This document shows, one piece after another, positions 17,413 through 25,963 of a stretch of 64,000 nt of DNA. The stretch lies in assembly GCF_042675705.1 (NCBI RefSeq), contig NZ_JBHTJJ010000001.1; one strand, given 5' to 3'. Each line of letters begins with the position of its first letter. Position 1 is the first letter of the stretch. The notes below the pieces were generated by a model that saw only the letters and a program-made list of their open reading frames with translations, had not been told where the DNA came from and ran no database searches. The position numbers and the translations under genes are program-made. The DNA is from Ruegeria arenilitoris. GTDB lineage: Bacteria; Pseudomonadota; Alphaproteobacteria; Rhodobacterales; Rhodobacteraceae.

Positions 17413-17538
17413 TCAGTCTAGTCGCACCGAGGAGCCGGTCTGTGTCTCGGCGGCTGAGTGCCCGAGTTGCTTCAAAACCAGCGGTGCGCCGGCAGTAATG
17501 ACGACCATTGCGGCGGCAGCTGCAAGAAAGGCTTTCAT
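17413..17538 (-). CDS. 41-aa single-span membrane peptide in the FDH operon
   Basis: ATG at 17538 follows a GGAGG ribosome site (complement of 17544-17548). 41 codons end in TGA directly before the next ATG. The product has an N-terminal Lys, a hydrophobic helix (residues 3-24, Ala/Val/Ile rich) and a polar tail ending SSVRLD. It could be a membrane anchor or assembly factor, or a cleaved signal peptide with a short mature part. Spacing of 13 nt after the WD40-cytochrome gene and 0 nt before the regulator argues that it is a true gene. I do not recognise a family. Confidence 0.7.
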   Translation of the reverse strand: MKAFLAAAAAMVVITAGAPLVLKQLGHSAAETQTGSSVRLD

Positions 17539-17551
17539 CTTATCCTCCGGC

Positions 17552-18814
17552 TTAGTCTGCGGGCGCTGTTGCGCTGCGCAGGAATTCAATCAGGTCGGTG
17601 CGGTCCTGCGCCTGCGCGATCCGCTGCATCGGCATCTTCGACCCCGGAATGTAGTGGTCCGGCCCTTGGTCGAAAAGAGCGTTTATCGTCTGTTCGTTCC
17701 AAATGATATCAGACCCTTGCAGCGTTTCCGAGTAGATATAGCCGGGCAAGGTCCCAGCCTTACGCCCGAATACGCCATGCAAGGTCGGCCCAGCCCGGCG
17801 CTGATCGTCCGGCGTCAGGCTATGGCAGATTGAACATTTCCGTGCGAACTGCCGTTCTCCGTTGTTCATGTCGTCGGGGTCTTTCAGAAAACTCGGCTCT
17901 TGGCTCGCCATTCGTTCCTGTGACCCCAGCGCGGCCACCGGCCAGCTGTACATGGCCTGATCCAACCCGCCTGCGTGCAGGTTTTCTCCATCGGGGGAAA
18001 AGGCCAGTGCCCAGACCGGGCCGCGCAGCGTTGCCCGGAAATCCTGCGCGATCCGCCAGTCCCGTGTGTCGATGATCATGATGTAGCCCTCGCCATCGCC
18101 CACCGCCAGCAGCGACCGATCCGGGCTGAGGGCGAGCGCAAGGATCGGGCGTCGGTCCAGCGTGAAATCGCGCTCGGCCCCGGTGGTCAGGTCCAGAATG
18201 CGGGTCACGCCATCGACCGCGCCATAGGCGATCCATCCGTCTTGGGCGTTCAGGACCAGTTCGTTGATGCCGAATCCGTGCTCGACCAGCCGCGCGGTTT
18301 CCGCCCCGGTCGTCACGTCCCAGACCCGCAGGCTGCCGTCGACCCCGGCGGAATACAGCGTCCGCCCATCCGGCGCGAAGGCCACCGCATTGACGCCGCT
18401 GCCCGTTGGGCCCAGCAACTTGCGCGCACCGCCCTCGGTGGGCCAAAGGCCGATGGTCCCGTCCCAGCTGGCAGTCGCCACTAGGGTCTTTGAGGCGGCA
18501 ATCCCGACAACCTTGCCCTTGTGCTGGCCAACGACCTGTCCACCGGGCCAACGGCGCAGGGTAAAGTCGTCGCCGGCCGAATAGATCGCGGTGCCGTTAA
18601 AAGCCACCGCGTTCACGGCAGCTTCGTGACCTTCCAGCCAGTCCGGCTTCTGTCCGGACCACAGTCCCACGGAATTGTCGAAACTGGCGGTAGCAATGCG
18701 CCCGTCCGGGGCTGTGGCGATGTCCATGATCGGTCCGCCATGGCCCTTGAGCGTGTAGAAATCCGCCGCCAGCGGCAGCGGCAGCAGGGCCAGCGCCAAA
18801 GCCAGCCCGCGCAT
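17552..18814 (-). CDS. WD40 beta-propeller fused to a C-terminal cytochrome c
   Basis: 420 aa. Sec signal peptide (cut near residue 16), then about seven WD40-type blades over residues 20-295 (for example DGRIATASFDNSVGLW, DGRTLYSAGVDGSLRVWD, DGENLHAGGLDQAMYSW). A class I cytochrome c domain follows with C327-S-I-C-H331 and a likely axial methionine M394 in SKMPMQR. A periplasmic electron carrier on a propeller scaffold. The ATG immediately follows the stop of the gamma subunit, so it is translationally linked to formate dehydrogenase and may take electrons from it or dock it to another partner. Only the fusion is visible; the role is inference. Confidence 0.83.
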   Translation of the reverse strand: MRGLALALALLPLPLAADFYTLKGHGGPIMDIATAPDGRIATASFDNSVGLWSGQKPDWLEGHEAAVNAVAFNGTAIYSAGDDFTLRRWPGGQVVGQHKGKVVGIAASKTLVATASWDGTIGLWPTEGGARKLLGPTGSGVNAVAFAPDGRTLYSAGVDGSLRVWDVTTGAETARLVEHGFGINELVLNAQDGWIAYGAVDGVTRILDLTTGAERDFTLDRRPILALALSPDRSLLAVGDGEGYIMIIDTRDWRIAQDFRATLRGPVWALAFSPDGENLHAGGLDQAMYSWPVAALGSQERMASQEPSFLKDPDDMNNGERQFARKCSICHSLTPDDQRRAGPTLHGVFGRKAGTLPGYIYSETLQGSDIIWNEQTINALFDQGPDHYIPGSKMPMQRIAQAQDRTDLIEFLRSATAPAD

Positions 18815-20023
18815 CTATTCAGCAGGCGAGGCCGCGCCGTCGCTGGCCTCCTGTGCCTTTACCTCTTCCAGCCACAGCGAATGGTGCTCGCGCGCCCATT
18901 GCTCTTCGACCTCGCCGGTGCCCATGGCGTCAAACGCGCCTTCCATACCGACCGAGCCGAGGTAGATATGCGCCAGGATGATGGCGATGAAGGCATAGGC
19001 GACCATGACGTGCCAGACCTGGGCATATTGCATCTCTTCCTGCGGAGACATCTGCGTGGGCAGGTCCAGCCCCAGCAGCTGCGGCAACCCGGTCGCGTTG
19101 GCGATCGAAAACGTCTTGGCGAACATCGGAAGCTCGAATGGGAACAGCAGCGACAGGCCGGACAGGCTGATCGAGACGCCCAGCAGGATGCACAGCCAGA
19201 AAATGATCTTTTGACCGGCGTTGAATTTCTTGGCCGGGGGGTGTTTGCCCTTGGTGAACAACCCGCCGCCCGCCGCCAGCCATTTCAGGTCGGTCCGGTT
19301 GGGGATGTTGTGGGCGATCCAGTTCACGGTGATGATGATCAATCCCAGCATGAAGGCCCAGGCCAGATTGTTGTGCAGCCACTTGCAGCCTTGCGCGATG
19401 GTGGCGAACCCTTCCTTGCCGAACAATGGGATCAGGAAATCTCGTCCGTAGAGCGTCAGCAGGCCGGTCAATCCAAGTATCAGGAACGAGCCGGCAAACA
19501 GCCAGTGCCCGAACCTTTCAAATCCTGAAAACCGTGTGACCGTGCGGCCCGTTTTCTCGCCGTCGATGCGGATGCGGCCGCGGATCAGGAAAAACAGCAG
19601 CAGAACGACCAGCATCCCGCCCAGAATATAGGTTCCGTATTCGCGCAGGGGACCGGTGCGGAAAGTCCACCACCACATGCCGCCGTCCTGGATCAGTACG
19701 CCGGCAGCAGGCCCCTTGGTCGAAACGGTCACATCGGCTGAGCCATAGCGGATGGCGCGATACACATCACTGTCCGAAGCCACACCGCGCGTACCCAACT
19801 GACCCAGCAACCCTTCGGCATTGCCTTGCCCGGTATTCTGTGCGCGGTAGCTGTTGTCGACCTTCTCGCCGCGTTGCCGGGCCAGAATATCCTCGAGCGT
19901 CGTGGCGCCACCGGTCTGCGCGCGCGGGGCAGCGGCTGGTTCGTCTGTGCCGGTCGCGTCCTGTGCAAGCGCGCCGTGCGCGATCCCAAGTGTCAACGTC
20001 AAAGCCAGAAAAATGCGCAGCAT
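18815..20023 (-). CDS. Formate dehydrogenase gamma subunit, cytochrome b556
   Basis: 402 aa from ATG 20023, which has GAGG upstream; the frame extends to 20128 without a ribosome site. Signal peptide (residues 1-20), a periplasmic region of about 110 residues, then five membrane helices. The last four are the cytochrome b type: GHWLFAGSFLILGLTG, LAWAFMLGLIIITVNW, IIFWLCILLGVSISL and HVMVAYAFIAIILAHIY, with histidines in FERFGHW, WLHNNLAW and the last helix as haem ligands. It passes formate electrons to quinone. The N-terminal region is longer than in E. coli FdoI. Confidence 0.9.
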   Translation of the reverse strand: MLRIFLALTLTLGIAHGALAQDATGTDEPAAAPRAQTGGATTLEDILARQRGEKVDNSYRAQNTGQGNAEGLLGQLGTRGVASDSDVYRAIRYGSADVTVSTKGPAAGVLIQDGGMWWWTFRTGPLREYGTYILGGMLVVLLLFFLIRGRIRIDGEKTGRTVTRFSGFERFGHWLFAGSFLILGLTGLLTLYGRDFLIPLFGKEGFATIAQGCKWLHNNLAWAFMLGLIIITVNWIAHNIPNRTDLKWLAAGGGLFTKGKHPPAKKFNAGQKIIFWLCILLGVSISLSGLSLLFPFELPMFAKTFSIANATGLPQLLGLDLPTQMSPQEEMQYAQVWHVMVAYAFIAIILAHIYLGSVGMEGAFDAMGTGEVEEQWAREHHSLWLEEVKAQEASDGAASPAE

Positions 20024-20094
20024 CGGAACCTCGGTATCAATCCAAAAGCGGGTGACCCACCGGGGCGGGTCACCCGTGTTGTCAGGCTGAGGTC

Positions 20095-20688
20095 TCAGCC
20101 GTCCTTCTGGTCGTAGGCCGTACCCCAACCCCAGGCGCCCGAGCCGAACCCGCGCGCCACGACGCGTTCGCGGTAGATGGCCGAGACCACGTCGCCGTCA
20201 CCGGCAAGCAGGGCCTTGGTCGAACACATCTCGGCGCAGATGGGCAGTTTGCCCTCGGCGATCCGGTTGCGGCCGTATTTGGCGAACTCTGCGGTCGAGT
20301 GCGTTTCTTCGGGACCGCCGGCGCAGAAGGTACATTTGTCCATCTTGCCGCGCGATCCGAAGTTGCCGGCCTGCGGGTATTGCGGCGCGCCGAACGGGCA
20401 CGCATAGAAGCAGTAGCCGCAGCCAATGCACAGGTCCTTGGAATGCAGGACGACGCCTTCTTCGTTCTGATAGAAGCAGTCGACCGGGCACACCGCCATG
20501 CAAGGCGCATCCGAACAATGCATGCAGGCGACCGAGATCGAACGTTCACCCGGTTTGCCGTCATTGATCGTCACCACCCGGCGGCGGTTGATGCCCCACG
20601 GAACCTCGTGTTCGTTCTTGCACGCGGTCACGCAGGCGTTGCACTCGATGCAGCGTTCAGCGTCGCAGAGAAACTTTGCTCTAGCCAT
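20095..20688 (-). CDS. fdh3B: Formate dehydrogenase beta subunit, four-cluster ferredoxin
   Basis: 197 aa. Sixteen cysteines in four groups: C13, C16, C19, C23; C55, C58, C63, C67; C87, C90, C93, C97; C119, C122, C151, C155, for four 4Fe-4S clusters. There is no signal peptide, so it is exported with the TAT-dependent alpha subunit. It lacks the C-terminal membrane helix of E. coli FdoH, as in the FDH3 group. It starts 11 bp after the alpha stop. It wires the molybdopterin/tungstopterin site to the gamma cytochrome b. Confidence 0.92.
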   Translation of the reverse strand: MARAKFLCDAERCIECNACVTACKNEHEVPWGINRRRVVTINDGKPGERSISVACMHCSDAPCMAVCPVDCFYQNEEGVVLHSKDLCIGCGYCFYACPFGAPQYPQAGNFGSRGKMDKCTFCAGGPEETHSTAEFAKYGRNRIAEGKLPICAEMCSTKALLAGDGDVVSAIYRERVVARGFGSGAWGWGTAYDQKDG

Positions 20689-20699
20689 TGTCGTCCTCC

Positions 20700-23594
20700 T
20701 TACGCTGCCCAGATCTTGCAGAGAGTCGCTTTGGTCTCCTGCATCTGGGTCACTGAATCATAGCCATAGGTCTGGGCGGTGTTGGTGCTTTCACCCAGCA
20801 CGTACGGGTCGGCGCCTTTCGGGTATTTCTCCCTCAGGTCCGCGCCCTGGAAATGGCCGCCAAAGTGGAAGGGCATGAAGGCCACGCCGGCACCGACCCT
20901 TTCGGTCAGCATCGCCATCACCTTGACCTTGCCGCCCTCGGGACCTTCGACCCAGACCTGCGATCCGTCGCGAATGCCAAGGTTGTTGGCGTCACGCGGA
21001 TTGATCTCGACGAACATGTCCTGCTGCAGCTCGGCCAGCCACGGGTTCGACCGTGTCTCGTCGCCGCCACCTTCATATTCGACCAGACGACCTGACGTCA
21101 GGATTATCGGGTAATCCTTTGAAAAGTCGTTCTTCTGGATCGAAGCGTACAAGGTCGGAAGGCGATAGGCCTGCCGGTCCTCGTAGGTGGGATAGTCCGC
21201 CACCAGATCACGCCGCGGCGTGTACAGCGGCTCGCGATGCAGCGGGATCGGATCCGGGAAGGTCCAGACCACGGTGCGGGCCTTGGCGTTGCCGAAGGGC
21301 GCACAGCCATGCTTGATGGCCACCCGCTGGATGCCGCCCGACAGGTCGGTCTTCCAGTTGGTCTTGGGCCCGGCCACGGCGTCGATGGCCGCACGTTCTT
21401 CGGCTGTCAGGTCGCCATCCCATCCCAGATCCATCAGCATCTGCATCGTGAACTCGGGGTATCCGTCCTGGATTTCCGAACCCACGCTGTAGACCCCTTC
21501 GGCCAGCAGGTTATCACCGTCGCGTTCCACGCCGAAACGCGCGCGGAAGGTCAGGCCGCCCTCGGCCACCGGTTTGGACATGTCATAGAGGTTTGGCGTC
21601 CCCGGATGGCCCATCTCGGCGGTGCCCCAGCAGGGCCACGGCAAACCGTAGTATTCGCCGTCATTCGGACCGCCCACGGCCTGCAGCGTCGTTCTGTCGA
21701 ACGTGTGCTGGTTGGCCATATGGCTTTTGATCCGCTCTGGCGACTGACCGGTATAGCCGATCGTCCACAGCCCCGCGTTGAACTCGCGCGTGATGCTTTC
21801 GACATTCGGGGTTTCGGGGTCCTCCATCTCGATATTGCGGAAGAGCCGGTCGGCCCAGCCGAACTTGTTGGCGAACTTGGCCATGATGACCTCGTCCGGC
21901 AGGCTTTCGAACAGCGGATCGACCACCTTGTCGCGCCACTGAAGCGAGCGGTTCGAGGCCGTGACCGAGCCACGGGTTTCGAACTGCGTACAGGCCGGCA
22001 GCAGATAGACGCCATCGGTCCGGTCATGCAGGACGGCGGAAACGGTGGGATACGGGTCGATCACGACCAGCATGTCCAGCTTTTCCATCGCCGTCTTCAT
22101 TTCGACCATCCGGGTCTGCGAGTTGGGCGCGTGGCCCCACAGAACCATGGCGCGGACGTTGTTGGGCTGATCCATGTTCTCGGGATCTTCCAGAACACCG
22201 TCGATCCAGCGCGAAACCGGGATGCCCCGTTCGTTCTGCAGCGACTTGTCCTTGCCGTCCTTGTCCTTGACCATTGCGAACTGGCCAGCCAGCCACTCCG
22301 GTTCCTCGCCCCAGACGCGGGCCCAGTGACCCCATGCGCCTGCGGACAGGCCGTAATAGCCGGGCAGGGTGTGGGACAGAACGCCCAGATCGGTTGCGCC
22401 CTGCACGTTGTCATGGCCGCGGAAGATGTTGGTGCCGCCGCCAGAGGTGCCCATGTTGCCCAACGCCAGTTGCAGCACGCAATAGGCGCGCGTGTTGTTG
22501 TTGCCGTTGGTGTGCTGGGTGCCGCCCATGCACCAGATCACGGTGCCGGGACGGTTGTTAGCCAGCGTCCGCGCCACGCGCTTGAGCTGCGATCCCGGCA
22601 CGCCGGTGACGCGCTCGGTCTCTTCGGGTGTCCAGTTTGCGACCTCTTCGCGGATCTGGTCCATGCCCCAAACACGGGTGCGGATGAACTCTTTGTCTTC
22701 CCAGCTGTTGTCGAAGATGTGCCACAGGATGCCCCAGATCAGCGCCACGTCGGTGCCGGGGCGGAAGCGGACATATTCGTCGGCATGGGCCGCGGTGCGC
22801 GTAAAGCGCGGATCGCAGACGATCAGCGGGGCGTTGTTTTGTTCCTTCGCCCGCAGGACGTGCAGCAGCGAGACGGGGTGCGCCTCGGCCGGGTTGCCGC
22901 CGATGATGAAGATCGCCTTGGAATTGTGGATGTCGTTGTAGCTGTTGGTCATGGCGCCGTAGCCCCATGTATTCGCAACACCCGCAACGGTGGTCGAGTG
23001 GCAGATCCGCGCCTGGTGGTCCACGTTGTTGGTGCCCCAGTAGGCCGCGAACTTGCGGAACAGATAGGCCTGTTCGTTGTTGTGCTTGGCCGAACCCAGC
23101 CAATAGACGCTGTCAGGCCCGCTTTCCTCGCGGATGCTCATCATGCCGTCGCCGATCTCGTCGATCGCCTGCTCCCAGCTGATGCGCTTCCACTCTCCGC
23201 CTTCCTTTTTCATCGGGTATTTCAGGCGGCGTTCGCCATGGGCGTGTTCACGGACCGAAGCCCCCTTGGCGCAATGGGCGCCCAGGTTGAACGGGCTGTC
23301 CCAACCGGGTTCCTGCCCGATCCAGACGCCGTTCTGCACCTCGGCAACCACGGTACAGCCGACCGAGCAATGCGTGCAGACGGATTTGATGTTCTCGACA
23401 GCCGTGTTGGCTGCGGTCTGGGCGCTGGCGGGCGACACGGTTCCACCCGTGGCGCTGATCGCGGCCAGGCCGCCGATCGTCAGGCCCGAGCCACGCAGGA
23501 ACGCGCGGCGATCGACGCTCTTTTCGCCGATTTGGGACAGGATACTTGTCCGCTGGGGGCGTCTCGCAACCCCGTTGGTCTTTTTCCTAAGCAT
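20700..23594 (-). CDS. Formate dehydrogenase alpha subunit, Cys-type Mo/W-bis-MGD enzyme
   Basis: 964 aa from ATG 23594 with GGGAGGAAGG upstream. TAT signal DRRAFLRGSG (residues 28-37), a 4Fe-4S motif (C73, C76, C80, C108), then the bis-pterin catalytic domains. The metal ligand is C198 in ARICHSTTVAGV, codon TGC at 23001-23003, where E. coli FdnG has selenocysteine; H199 is the next catalytic residue. The C-terminal domain has ILTSGRLVEYEGGG and DGSQVWVEGPEGG for pterin binding. It oxidises formate to CO2 in the periplasm. The adjacent tupBCA suggests tungsten, but molybdenum is not excluded by sequence. Confidence 0.93.
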   Translation of the reverse strand: MLRKKTNGVARRPQRTSILSQIGEKSVDRRAFLRGSGLTIGGLAAISATGGTVSPASAQTAANTAVENIKSVCTHCSVGCTVVAEVQNGVWIGQEPGWDSPFNLGAHCAKGASVREHAHGERRLKYPMKKEGGEWKRISWEQAIDEIGDGMMSIREESGPDSVYWLGSAKHNNEQAYLFRKFAAYWGTNNVDHQARICHSTTVAGVANTWGYGAMTNSYNDIHNSKAIFIIGGNPAEAHPVSLLHVLRAKEQNNAPLIVCDPRFTRTAAHADEYVRFRPGTDVALIWGILWHIFDNSWEDKEFIRTRVWGMDQIREEVANWTPEETERVTGVPGSQLKRVARTLANNRPGTVIWCMGGTQHTNGNNNTRAYCVLQLALGNMGTSGGGTNIFRGHDNVQGATDLGVLSHTLPGYYGLSAGAWGHWARVWGEEPEWLAGQFAMVKDKDGKDKSLQNERGIPVSRWIDGVLEDPENMDQPNNVRAMVLWGHAPNSQTRMVEMKTAMEKLDMLVVIDPYPTVSAVLHDRTDGVYLLPACTQFETRGSVTASNRSLQWRDKVVDPLFESLPDEVIMAKFANKFGWADRLFRNIEMEDPETPNVESITREFNAGLWTIGYTGQSPERIKSHMANQHTFDRTTLQAVGGPNDGEYYGLPWPCWGTAEMGHPGTPNLYDMSKPVAEGGLTFRARFGVERDGDNLLAEGVYSVGSEIQDGYPEFTMQMLMDLGWDGDLTAEERAAIDAVAGPKTNWKTDLSGGIQRVAIKHGCAPFGNAKARTVVWTFPDPIPLHREPLYTPRRDLVADYPTYEDRQAYRLPTLYASIQKNDFSKDYPIILTSGRLVEYEGGGDETRSNPWLAELQQDMFVEINPRDANNLGIRDGSQVWVEGPEGGKVKVMAMLTERVGAGVAFMPFHFGGHFQGADLREKYPKGADPYVLGESTNTAQTYGYDSVTQMQETKATLCKIWAA

Positions 23595-23723
23595 TTCCTT
23601 CCTCCCTTGCTGGCCATGTTGACCATGGCTGGCTTGGTGTTTCGAAATCGACGTCAGGGCCAATCGCAACCGTCAGCCGAGTGTGACCACGTCCGGACCT
23701 GCGCCGGGCGTCGCCGGGGCGGC

Positions 23724-23912
23724 CTAGAAGCGCGCGCTGTCGAAATAGGCGCGGGTATGCGCCGTGTCCTGAATGCGGGTCTCGTCCGAGGGTTGCTCGG
23801 CCGCTTCGGCCTCGGTTCCCAGGCTGGCCGCTGCAACGGCTGCCGGGGCCGCGGTGCCCGCCAGTTTCAGGAAGTCGCGGCGGCTGGCGCCGGTCTCCTT
23901 GGTCTTGCTCAT
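23724..23912 (-). CDS. Small TAT-signal protein of formate dehydrogenase regions
   Basis: 62 aa from ATG 23912, which has a strong AAGGAGG site; a start 18 bases earlier is weaker. Almost the whole N-terminal half is a twin-arginine signal (SRRDFLKLAGTAAPAAVAA). The mature part is about 25-30 residues, ending YFDSARF. It matches the known formate-dehydrogenase-region TAT-target family. The role is unproven; it may help to load or hold the chaperone before the alpha subunit is exported. It lies between the TorD chaperone and alpha genes, 129 bp before alpha. Confidence 0.83.
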   Translation of the reverse strand: MSKTKETGASRRDFLKLAGTAAPAAVAAASLGTEAEAAEQPSDETRIQDTAHTRAYFDSARF

Positions 23913-23973
23913 GGGATCCTCCTTTCCCATTTGCGGTTCAGCGCCCGCCGGGGCGCCAGCGAATGACGGCCGC

Positions 23974-24585
23974 CTAGTGCGTCGTCATGCGGAAGGCTTC
24001 GCGTTCGATCTCCATGAAAACCCGGCCGGCGGTGCCGACCGAGGCATAGAGAACCGAATGTTCGGCTGCTTCCAAGTCCGAGAAAAAGTGCTCGGCCCAG
24101 GGGCCGATATGCTTGTTCCAGAACGTCTTTTGATCTTCCAACGCGGCCGGGCCGCCGAAACGGCCGACGATCATGCCGCCCATCATCTCCATCAGCGAGG
24201 CGATGTTGTCTTCGGGTTCGAACACGTTTGCCGCCCGGGTGATGCCCCGCGCCGCCATGTCGTTGCGCAGCTGCGCCAGCGGTTTCTCATTCAGGAATCC
24301 GGTCAGGTAGAAGCTGGCATAGGGCAGCAGTTCTCCGCGCCCCAGCCCGATGAACAATGCGTTGAACTCGCGCTCGGCAGCTTCGGGCTTGGTCACCTTG
24401 GCCACGCGGGCCATGGCCTGAATGGCCTGACCCAGATCAGTCTCGTCCCCTGACAGCGCAGCGATCTGGCTCAACAGGGTCTGGTTGGGTGGTGTGGCCA
24501 GCAGCAGGCCCAGAAAGTTGTAGAAATCCGCGCGCAGACGGTCCTCGGCGGAAATCTCGAACGTCTGCGGGTCGCGAATGTTCAT
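23974..24585 (-). CDS. TorD/DmsD-family chaperone for formate dehydrogenase
   Basis: 203 aa all-helical cytoplasmic protein. RADFYNFLGLLLATPPN at residues 18-34 and FNALFIGLGRGELLPYASFYLTG (about 94-116) are TorD-family landmarks, the latter corresponding to the conserved E-x-x-x-LF-G...PYxS motif. The C-terminal WAEHFFSDLEAA segment is also typical. It binds the TAT leader of the alpha subunit and holds the apoenzyme until the pterin cofactor is inserted. It is in the operon directly upstream of the TAT peptide and alpha. Confidence 0.85.
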   Translation of the reverse strand: MNIRDPQTFEISAEDRLRADFYNFLGLLLATPPNQTLLSQIAALSGDETDLGQAIQAMARVAKVTKPEAAEREFNALFIGLGRGELLPYASFYLTGFLNEKPLAQLRNDMAARGITRAANVFEPEDNIASLMEMMGGMIVGRFGGPAALEDQKTFWNKHIGPWAEHFFSDLEAAEHSVLYASVGTAGRVFMEIEREAFRMTTH

Positions 24586-24589
24586 CGGG

Positions 24590-25159
24590 TCATCCTTCGA
24601 ATTCGAATTTCATTCGCCGCGGGGCCGGGGGGCGTTCGTCCTCATCCGGTTGGATGGAGTCTGCCACTTCGACATGGGGCGCGGGCTCGGCTTCAGGCTC
24701 GGGCGTTTCGGTTGCCGGCTCGGCTTCGGCCTCGACCGGTTGTTCCTCGGCCTCCGTCTGCTCGGCCAGCGCCTCGATATGGCGCAACATGCCTTTGCCC
24801 ACCTGATAAGCCGTCTGCAGGTTTTCGACCACGCAGGCGGCGTCGGTGTAGTCCTCGCCGTAATCGACCAGCCCGTCCACATTCGCCAGCACCGGGTTCA
24901 ACCGCCACAAGCGCCGCAAGGCGCGACGGCGCAGACGGTCCGGCACGGCCTTGGCCATGAAGCCCGAAACATCGTCGCCCGCCTGCAGAAGGTCAGGGTC
25001 GGGCAGGTCAAGCTCGGCCAAAATCTCGGCGTCGGTCTTTTCTTCCAGTTCGGCCTGCTGCGCGGCGATCTCCTGCGCGGTCAGGGCCTCTTGTTCGGAA
25101 TACGCTTCGGCCTGCACGGCGGCCTTGCGGCGAGACCAGAAATCCTGACGAGCGCTCAT
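24590..25159 (-). CDS. DUF3306 protein
   Basis: 189 aa cytoplasmic protein. The N-terminal RQDFWSRRKAAVQAE and the central GDDVSGFMAKAVPDRLRRRALRRLWRLNP segment (residues 61-89) define DUF3306. The C-terminal 60 residues are low-complexity Glu/Pro/Ala, ending in a basic patch and KFEFEG. DUF3305 and DUF3306 genes nearly always neighbour formate dehydrogenase or molybdenum enzymes, but their biochemical role is not known to me. The start ATG overlaps the DUF3305 stop (ATGA), so the two are translated together. Confidence 0.85.
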   Translation of the reverse strand: MSARQDFWSRRKAAVQAEAYSEQEALTAQEIAAQQAELEEKTDAEILAELDLPDPDLLQAGDDVSGFMAKAVPDRLRRRALRRLWRLNPVLANVDGLVDYGEDYTDAACVVENLQTAYQVGKGMLRHIEALAEQTEAEEQPVEAEAEPATETPEPEAEPAPHVEVADSIQPDEDERPPAPRRMKFEFEG

Positions 25160-25710
25160 TGCACGGCCCTCCGCGGGGCGCGGTAGACATCCGAGGTCTG
25201 CCGGATGCGCGCATCGCCCTTGCCGTCTTCCACAAGATCCACCCGTTTCTTGTCGCGGCGGCGTTTGACGAACACCTCATCGTGGCGATGGGCCAGGGTG
25301 AAATCGCGCACCCAGGCAATCAGGCCTTCGGTCATCGGGATCTTTTCCACGATCTCTTCACCAGTATCAGCATAGTCCTGGCCCTCGTAGGGTGAGGCGG
25401 TGATCAGAAACGCGTTCAGCGGGCGATCACCTTCGGCATCGTCACGCAGGACAAGGTACAGCGATGGCTGGCTGTCCGAGAGATTGGCCATATAGGCCTC
25501 GGTTTCATCGGACCAGAGTTTCAAGCGCAGGGTGGCGGCGTGGTATTCGACCGCATCGCCCTCGCGGCGCAGTTCGACCCAGTCAGCGGGCGGGGCGCCG
25601 GGCAGCACCGCAACCGCGCGCCAATTCCACCGGGCCCAGCGCGTGACCCCCGGTGTCTTGCGCACGACGACGCCAACCGGCATTTCGATCTGTTTTGCGG
25701 CCTCGGCCAC
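25156..25710 (-). CDS. DUF3305 protein (GTG start)
   Basis: 184 aa if the GTG at 25710 is used. It has GGGGAGG six bases upstream, while the first ATG (25683) has none and the longer open frame to 25911 crosses the promoter region. Conserved part: MPVGVVVRKTPGVTRWARWNW and WSDETEAYMANLSDSQPSLYLVLR. A cytoplasmic protein, first in the formate dehydrogenase operon. The C-terminal half is charged (FVKRRRDKKRVD). Function unknown; co-occurrence with DUF3306 suggests a complex used in maturation. Confidence 0.83.
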   Translation of the reverse strand: MAEAAKQIEMPVGVVVRKTPGVTRWARWNWRAVAVLPGAPPADWVELRREGDAVEYHAATLRLKLWSDETEAYMANLSDSQPSLYLVLRDDAEGDRPLNAFLITASPYEGQDYADTGEEIVEKIPMTEGLIAWVRDFTLAHRHDEVFVKRRRDKKRVDLVEDGKGDARIRQTSDVYRAPRRAVQ

Positions 25711-25963
25711 TTTGATCCTCCCCGGAAAAGCTCTCCCCTGCTTTCCCTTAGGTTCACTATGGTACACAAATGGGCCACGTGCCAAGTCCGCAGCGCCCTG
25801 AAATGGTCGTGATTTGGAAAAAAGTCGTCGCAAATGGGTCGCGGCGACGATCAACTGGCTTTGGCGTGCGATGCAGAGTTTCTGACCAGAACCGGCCGCC
25901 ACACGTTGCATGGGCGGCTTTTGGGTCTAAGGTTAGGGGCAAGGGAAAGATGCGGGGGGGAAC
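25711..25963. promoter_or_regulatory. Divergent promoter region of the FDH operon and the polyferredoxin gene
   Basis: A 253-bp gene-free stretch between the DUF3305 start and the polyferredoxin start. It must carry the promoters for both directions. The only clear symmetry is CGTCGC...GCGACG at about 25827-25850. No convincing sigma-70 boxes or copy of the tupB-upstream dyad were found by eye. Confidence 0.5.

Noticed and set aside
23001..23003. Selenocysteine in formate dehydrogenase
   Set aside because: The ligand codon is TGC, so no recoding or SECIS element is needed.
21237..23966. A 909-codon open frame on the plus strand opposite the FDH alpha gene
   Set aside because: It is the shadow of a GC-rich real gene: no ribosome site, a low-complexity His/Gly/Arg/Ala translation with no domain, and the opposite strand encodes a full-length conserved enzyme.
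25711..25911. N-terminal extension of the DUF3305 protein to 25911
   Set aside because: A GTG with a strong GGGGAGG site at the right spacing gives the conserved length; the extension covers the divergent promoter.
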